This document shows positions 1 to 5,553 of a stretch of 5,553 nucleotides of DNA, piece by piece. Numbering within the stretch: the stretch's first letter is position 1; every line of letters starts with the position of its first letter. The notes below the pieces were generated by a model that saw nothing but the letters and a program-made list of their open reading frames with translations, did not search any database and was not told where the DNA came from. A program made the position numbers and the translations under genes. The stretch lies in assembly GCA_028293685.1 (NCBI GenBank), contig JAQGOI010000110.1, forward strand, positions 1 through 5,553. The letters are read 5' to 3'. Origin of the DNA: Lysobacteraceae bacterium. GTDB lineage: Bacteria; Pseudomonadota; Gammaproteobacteria; Xanthomonadales; Xanthomonadaceae.

Positions 1-592
1 TGAGCGCGATGGTCGCGTCGATCACTTCTGACAGGTTATGCGGCGGGATATTCGTCGCCATGCCGACCGCAATGCCGGCCGATCCATTGACCAGCAGGTT
101 CGGGAACCGCGACGGCATCACCGTCGGTTCCTGTTCCTTTTCATCGTAATTGGGCTGGAAATCGACCGTATCCTTGTCGATGTCGGCCATCAGCTCATGC
201 GTGAGGCGCGACATGCGCGCCTCGGTGTAGCGCATCGCCGCCGCGGAGTCACCATCGACCGAACCGAAGTTGCCCTGGCCGTCGACCAGCAGGTAGCGCA
301 GCGAAAATGGCTGCGCCATGCGCACCAGCGTGTCGTACACCGACTGGTCGCCATGCGGGTGGTACTTGCCGATCACGTCACCGACGATGCGCGCGGATTT
401 GTAATACGGCTTGTTGGCGTGTGCGCCGAGCTCGTGCATTGCGAACAGCACGCGACGGTGGACCGGCTTGAGACCGTCGCGCACGTCGGGGAGCGCACGC
501 CCCACGATGACGCTCATCGCGTAATCGAGGTAGCTTCGGCGCATCTCGTCTTCGAGATTGACCGGAATGATTTCTCTGGCGAGTTCAGCCAT
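1..592 (-). CDS. gyrA: DNA gyrase subunit A, N-terminal part (cut by window edge)
   Basis: GyrA is the DNA-cleaving and rejoining subunit of gyrase, the A2B2 type II topoisomerase that adds negative supercoils using ATP. The first 197 codons are visible. The protein opens [12 protein letters not shown], matching the start of E. coli GyrA (MSDLAREITPVN), which supports the ATG at 592-590. Visible landmarks are [17 protein letters not shown] (31-47), the quinolone-resistance region with [11 protein letters not shown] (77-87), the catalytic Arg121-Tyr122 pair in MRYTE, and [14 protein letters not shown] (174-187). E. coli numbering holds without gaps to at least Tyr122. Codon 83 (bases 344-346, CAG) is Gln where E. 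coli has Ser; codon 87 is the usual Asp. No strong ribosome binding site is seen, only GGA about 8 bases before the ATG. A separate promoter is proposed upstream. The rest of the breakage-reunion domain and the C-terminal beta-pinwheel lie beyond the window. Confidence 0.97.
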   Translation of the reverse strand, partial: MAELAREIIPVNLEDEMRRSYLDYAMSVIVGRALPDVRDGLKPVHRRVLFAMHELGAHANKPYYKSARIVGDVIGKYHPHGDQSVYDTLVRMAQPFSLRYLLVDGQGNFGSVDGDSAAAMRYTEARMSRLTHELMADIDKDTVDFQPNYDEKEQEPTVMPSRFPNLLVNGSAGIAVGMATNIPPHNLSEVIDATIAL

Positions 593-631
593 GGGGTGTC
601 CGTAGGAGGCAATCGTGGCCCGTACCCGGCC

Positions 632-649
632 CGCGGAAGGGGCTCCGCG
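632..649 (-). other. Hairpin in the predicted gyrA 5' leader
   Basis: On the minus strand CGCGGA (649-644) and TCCGCG (637-632) form a perfect 6-bp stem around the 6-base loop GCCCCT. Two G-U pairs can extend the stem outward and one inward. It lies about 40 bases before the gyrA ATG and about 27 bases after the predicted transcription start. No U-tract follows, so it is not an intrinsic terminator. It may affect leader stability or translation, but no known gyrA regulatory element is recognised here. Confidence 0.35.
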
Positions 650-682
650 AAGGCTCGGATCGTCGGATTCAGGTAGCCCGTA

Positions 683-711
683 ATTCTACCACGGATAACT
701 ATCGTTCCGAA
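683..711 (-). promoter_or_regulatory. Putative sigma-70 promoter of gyrA
   Basis: In the mtnA-gyrA gap the minus strand reads TTCGGA (711-706), a 17-base spacer, then TAGAAT (688-683). The -10 hexamer matches TATAAT at 5 of 6 positions and is preceded by TGG, so it also fits the extended -10 form TGnTATAAT. The -35 matches TTGACA at only 3 of 6, which an extended -10 can compensate for. Transcription would start near 676, giving a leader of about 84 bases. This would let gyrA be transcribed independently of mtnA. It is a motif-based inference; the start site is not observed. Confidence 0.5.
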
Positions 712-777
712 GCCTGATTTCCGCGCAGAAACAAGGACTTGCAGCCACTAAGCGCCGAGGCCGGAGCGCGACTTTTA

Positions 778-1836
778 TCAGTCCCCGAAAGCCGCCTGCA
801 TGGCCGCTGCATCCGGGCGCTCGATGACGCCCTGCTGGGTGACGATGGCGTCGATCAGGTCGTGTGGCGTGACGTCGAAAACGGGATTCCACGCAGCGAT
901 GCCTTCAGCGACGGTGCGCGTCCCCGCAATCGCGTGAAGCTCGTCGGAGTGGCGCTCCTCGATGTCGATCAGATCGCCACTGGCGGTGGCCATGTCGACG
1001 GTCGACGATGGCGCCACGACCATGAATTTCACGCCGTGATACCTCGCGGCAATCGCCAGCTGGTAGGTGCCGATCTTGTTGGCGGTGTCGCCGTTGGCGC
1101 AGATGCGGTCGGCGCCCACCACGACCCATTGCACCTGGCCGGTCTTCATCAGGTGCGATGCGGCGGAGTCCGCGATGAGCGTGGCATCGATGCCGTCCTG
1201 CTGCAGCTCCCAGACGGTCAGCCGCGCGCCCTGCAGCCACGGTCGCGTTTCACCGGCGAAGACGCGTTCGATCCGGCCGAGGGCCACGCCGGCGCGAATC
1301 ACGCCAAGCGCCGTGCCGAACCCAGCGGTCGCCAGTGAACCGGTATTGCAGTGGGTGAGGACACCACTGCCCCGTTCGATCAGCGCGGCCCCAAGCGAAC
1401 CCATGCGCCGGTTTGCGGCGAGATCCTCACTGTCGATCGCGTGCGCTTCGTCCTCGAGCACCTGGCGCCAGTTGCCATCCGCCCGCGCCAGCGCGACCCG
1501 CATGCGCGCCAAAGCCCAGGCCAGGTTGACTGCGGTGGGACGTGCGGCATTGAGGCGCTGCAATGCAGGTTCCAGACGCGCCGCGGCCTCGTCGACGTCG
1601 TCGGCCACGATCGCCCGCTCGGCCAGGACCACGCCCCACGCAGCAGCGATGCCGATCGCCGGTGCTCCGCGAACCGCCAGCGAGTGGATGGCCGCGGCCA
1701 CCTCGTCGCTCGTCGTGCACGTCAGGTATTCGGTGACGAACGGCAGTTTGCGCTGGTCGAGCACGGCGAGTGACTCGCCCGTCCAACGCAGGGGACGGAT
1801 GCGGTCGTAGCGCGCGTAATCGATATCGTCGGCCAT
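778..1836 (-). CDS. mtnA: S-methyl-5-thioribose-1-phosphate isomerase
   Basis: MtnA converts 5-methylthioribose-1-phosphate to 5-methylthioribulose-1-phosphate in the cytosolic methionine salvage pathway, which recycles methylthioadenosine left from polyamine synthesis. The 352-residue product is full length for the family, which is related to eIF2B alpha, beta and delta subunits. Visible signatures are RGAPAIG (56-62), [11 protein letters not shown] (160-170) with the catalytic Cys163, [13 protein letters not shown] (195-207), and [19 protein letters not shown] (240-258) with the catalytic Asp243. These match Cys160 and Asp240 of the Bacillus enzyme. The ATG at 1836-1834 is the only reasonable start because an in-frame TAA lies just 9 bases upstream (1848-1846). 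No Shine-Dalgarno sequence is visible. epmA ends 41 bases upstream, so read-through from it is possible, and gyrA begins 185 bases downstream. No other salvage gene (mtnB, mtnC, mtnD) is in the window. Confidence 0.97.
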   Translation of the reverse strand: MADDIDYARYDRIRPLRWTGESLAVLDQRKLPFVTEYLTCTTSDEVAAAIHSLAVRGAPAIGIAAAWGVVLAERAIVADDVDEAAARLEPALQRLNAARPTAVNLAWALARMRVALARADGNWRQVLEDEAHAIDSEDLAANRRMGSLGAALIERGSGVLTHCNTGSLATAGFGTALGVIRAGVALGRIERVFAGETRPWLQGARLTVWELQQDGIDATLIADSAASHLMKTGQVQWVVVGADRICANGDTANKIGTYQLAIAARYHGVKFMVVAPSSTVDMATASGDLIDIEERHSDELHAIAGTRTVAEGIAAWNPVFDVTPHDLIDAIVTQQGVIERPDAAAMQAAFGD

Positions 1837-1842
1837 GTCGTC

Positions 1843-1848
1843 AGTTTA
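1843..1848 (-). promoter_or_regulatory. Weak -10-like hexamer just before mtnA
   Basis: The minus strand carries TAAACT (1848-1843), matching TATAAT at 4 of 6, exactly 6 bases before the mtnA ATG. Transcription from it would begin at or next to the start codon and give a leaderless mRNA. This would fit the absence of a ribosome binding site. No convincing -35 is found at 16-18 bases upstream, so the call is weak; cotranscription from epmA is the main alternative. Confidence 0.2.
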
Positions 1849-1877
1849 ACGGCGACGACGACGTACAAAGGCCACCC

Positions 1878-2849
1878 TCAGGCGCGGTCGAAAGGAAACG
1901 CGAGCGCGTCGGCGATGGCGGTGCTGCCGAGCATGGCCATCAGCAGTCGATCCACCCCGAGCGCGATGCCGGCACATGCGGGCAATCCGCATTCCAGCGC
2001 GGATAGCAGCCGCTCATCGATGGGCGGTGTCGACGCACCGCGGGCCTGGCGTCTGGCAAGGTCGCGCTCGAAACGCGCACGCTGCTCCGGCATGTCGGTC
2101 AGTTCGTGGTAGCCGTTCGCCAATTCCAGCGGCCCAAGATAAAGCTCGAAACGATCGGCAACGGGCGGATCGCCTGGGGTGATACGCGCCAGCGCAGCCT
2201 GGGAGGCCGGGTAGTCGAACACGGCAAGCAACTGGTCGGGCGCAAACCCCGGCTGCAGCCGATGGGTGAGCAACAGGTCCAGCCAATCGTCGCGCTCCAG
2301 CCCCTCTGGGTCGATCCGGACATCGCCCAACGCATTGCGCAGCTCCTCGATGCTTGCCAGAAACGGATCGAGTGCCAGTCGCTGCCAGTAGAGGTCGCGC
2401 CATGAAACGCGTCGAAGGATCGCATCGCGATCAACGAGCGCCAATGCGCAACGGACGAGTTCGCCGCCTTCGTCGATCAGGCGCTGGTGATCCCACCCGA
2501 CCCGATACCACTCCAACATCGTGAATTCCGGATTATGGCGGCCACCGGCCTCGCCGTCGCGAAACACGCGGCCCAGCTCATAGCAATCACCCACACCCGC
2601 GGTTAGCAGGCGCTTGAGCGCGAATTCCGGGGACGTCCGCAACCATCGCGTGCGTGGCGCGCCGTCCGTGCGCCCGCCGAACTGCAGCGAGAACGAAGCG
2701 ATATTGGGATCGGTGTTGCCGGCTGCGGACAGCACCGGCGTTTCGACTTCGAGCACGTCACGGTCGGCGAAGAACCCGCGAATGGTTGCGTACAAGCGTG
2801 CACGCAGCCTCATCGCCTCAAGCGTTGCCGTCGGTCGCCAATCACGCAT
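1878..2849 (-). CDS. epmA: Elongation factor P--(R)-beta-lysine ligase
   Basis: EpmA (also GenX, PoxA, YjeA) attaches (R)-beta-lysine to a conserved lysine of elongation factor P, which helps ribosomes through polyproline stretches. It is a paralogue of the class II lysyl-tRNA synthetase catalytic core without the N-terminal anticodon-binding domain. The 323 residues compare with 325 in E. coli, and similarity is end to end. Landmarks are LEVETPVL (33-40, motif 1), FRDGEAGGRHNPEFTMLEWY (96-115, motif 2), ELANGYHELTD (242-252) and GIALGVDRLLM (294-304, motif 3). Ala296 aligns with E. coli Ala298, which favours beta-lysine; lysyl-tRNA synthetases carry Gly there, so this is not a truncated LysRS. 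The ATG at 2849 follows an in-frame TGA (2864-2862) by 12 bases and is the first possible start; GAAG about 10 bases upstream is a poor ribosome site. The partners epmB and efp are not in the window. The 87-base gap to ligA (2850-2936) shows no clear terminator or promoter. Confidence 0.97.
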   Translation of the reverse strand: MRDWRPTATLEAMRLRARLYATIRGFFADRDVLEVETPVLSAAGNTDPNIASFSLQFGGRTDGAPRTRWLRTSPEFALKRLLTAGVGDCYELGRVFRDGEAGGRHNPEFTMLEWYRVGWDHQRLIDEGGELVRCALALVDRDAILRRVSWRDLYWQRLALDPFLASIEELRNALGDVRIDPEGLERDDWLDLLLTHRLQPGFAPDQLLAVFDYPASQAALARITPGDPPVADRFELYLGPLELANGYHELTDMPEQRARFERDLARRQARGASTPPIDERLLSALECGLPACAGIALGVDRLLMAMLGSTAIADALAFPFDRA

Positions 2850-2936
2850 GCAGGAATTGCTTCAGTCGCGAGGTTTCTGCTGCAATGCAGGCTCGAATCG
2901 AGTTGGCGGCTGAATCCGCGCTTATGCAGGGGCGCT

Positions 2937-5072
<2,136 letters not shown>

Positions 5073-5121
5073 GATCCTTGGAGCCAGCGCGATGTCGCTC
5101 GCCTGCCTGACGTCATGTCGT

Positions 5122-5136
5122 GCCGCAATCCGCGGC
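5122..5136 (-). other. Small hairpin after the zipA stop codon
   Basis: On the minus strand GCCGC (5136-5132), loop GGATT and GCGGC (5126-5122) form a perfect 5-bp GC stem starting 7 bases after the zipA stop. There is no U-tract after it, so it does not qualify as an intrinsic terminator. It could protect the 3' end of a processed zipA mRNA or be chance in GC-rich DNA. The rest of the 107-base zipA-ligA gap holds the ligA elements described separately. Confidence 0.25.
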
Positions 5137-5143
5137 GGCGGGT

Positions 5144-5553
5144 TCACCAGCGCGGACTGCGCGTGATGGGCACTTCCTGCTGGCGGTCGTAGCCGCGCAA
5201 CTCCTCGCGCAGATGCGCGATCCGCTGCCGGCCAAGCGCGTTGCGCGACTCGTCGAGCAGTACGCCGTCGAGCAGTTCCGCCATTCGCTGCGCGGTCGGC
5301 AACATGGTCTCCCACGCGTCCAGTGCCGGAATCGGCGCCGGCAACGTCAGGAAGAATGCGATGGCAGGCGTTTCGAGCGACTGGATCGACGTCATGTCGA
5401 AACTTCCGGGCTTCATGATGTTCGCTACGCTGAAGACCGGACCGCGTTCGGGATGGCCTTCGACCAGGCGATGGAAGATGTTCATGTGGCCGTACGTCAG
5501 GCCGGCTTTTTCCGCTGCCACCACGATGTCGGAACCATGCAGTTTTTCACCGG
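5144..5553 (-). CDS. zipA: Cell division protein ZipA, C-terminal FtsZ-binding domain (5' end outside window)
   Basis: ZipA is an inner-membrane division protein of gammaproteobacteria that tethers and stabilises FtsZ polymers at the Z ring. The last 135 codons are visible, corresponding to the globular FtsZ-binding domain; the N-terminal membrane anchor and the Pro/Gln-rich linker would lie beyond 5553. The matching signatures are GLTYGHMNIFHR, where E. coli has GFIFGDMNIYHR, then VFSVANIMKPGSFD (E. coli LFSLANMVKPGTFD), followed by a segment resembling TPGVTIFMQVP and the AQRMAELLDGVLLDE helix-strand region. The frame is open to the window edge, reading GEKLHGSDIVVAAEKAG upstream, so the GTG at 5524 is an internal Val codon and not the start. 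The tail after the conserved domain ends QQEVPITRSPRW and differs from that of E. coli. ligA follows in the same direction after 107 bases, the pairing commonly seen in gammaproteobacteria, often with smc before zipA. Confidence 0.93.
   Translation of the reverse strand, partial: GEKLHGSDIVVAAEKAGLTYGHMNIFHRLVEGHPERGPVFSVANIMKPGSFDMTSIQSLETPAIAFFLTLPAPIPALDAWETMLPTAQRMAELLDGVLLDESRNALGRQRIAHLREELRGYDRQQEVPITRSPRW

Noticed and set aside
38..676. A 212-codon plus-strand open frame opposite gyrA and its leader
   Set aside because: It is antisense to the highly conserved GyrA sequence, and its His- and Arg-rich composition is what a reversed GC-rich gene gives. No family is recognisable.
746..777. 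Possible terminator after mtnA
   Set aside because: The GC-rich segment after the stop can pair GCG/CGC and CCG/CGG only with a 2-base bulge, and no U-tract follows.
739..1810. Plus-strand open frames of 199, 247 and 140 codons opposite mtnA
   Set aside because: All overlap the well-supported mtnA gene, overlap each other in different frames, and show no family similarity or ribosome site.
1851..1863. GAC triplet run before mtnA
   Set aside because: Only three to four copies of a triplet in GC-rich DNA, too short to call a tandem repeat or a phase-variable tract.
2880..2890. Short palindrome CTGCA-A-TGCAG in the ligA-epmA gap
   Set aside because: Only five bases per arm around one central base, no U-tract and no relation to a promoter; such matches are frequent by chance.
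5108..5115. 8-bp palindrome TGACGTCA in the zipA-ligA gap
   Set aside because: It is identical to a eukaryotic CREB site, which has no meaning here, and it is not positioned around a promoter element.
5144..5524. GTG at 5524 as the start of an independent 126-residue gene
   Set aside because: The frame continues upstream with ZipA-like sequence to the window edge, so this GTG is an internal valine.

Overview
The window is an ordinary GC-rich chromosomal segment, most likely from a gammaproteobacterium of the Xanthomonadales (Lysobacterales: Xanthomonas, Stenotrophomonas, Lysobacter and relatives). The reasons are the zipA-ligA gene pair, a gammaproteobacterial EpmA, a LigA with a longer helix-hairpin-helix region than E. 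coli, and above all a natural Gln at GyrA codon 83, which I recall as typical of Stenotrophomonas and Xanthomonas. The assignment is inferred from protein features recalled from memory, not from a database search.

All five genes lie on the minus strand, so transcription runs from high to low coordinates. In that order they are: the 3' end of zipA (5553-5144; FtsZ-binding domain of the division protein), ligA (5036-2937; NAD+-dependent DNA ligase, complete), epmA (2849-1878; EF-P beta-lysine ligase, complete), mtnA (1836-778; methylthioribose-1-phosphate isomerase, complete) and the 5' end of gyrA (592-1; DNA gyrase subunit A, first 197 codons). The gaps between them are 107, 87, 41 and 185 bases. 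No gap exceeds 300 bases, and I see no RNA gene, mobile element or CRISPR array.

The genes are unrelated housekeeping functions (division, DNA joining, translation-factor modification, methionine salvage, DNA supercoiling) that share a direction; they do not form a pathway. zipA-ligA is a recurrent pair in gammaproteobacteria. None of the four visible starts has a strong Shine-Dalgarno sequence. ligA, and more weakly mtnA, have a -10-like hexamer exactly 6 bases before the ATG, as expected for leaderless transcripts. gyrA instead has a plausible extended -10 promoter of its own and a leader of about 84 bases containing a 6-bp hairpin.

I did not find a previously undescribed system. The observations most worth checking are the 6-bp inverted repeat that encloses the putative ligA -10 element and abuts its ATG, the GyrA Gln83 residue, and the extra segment in LigA.
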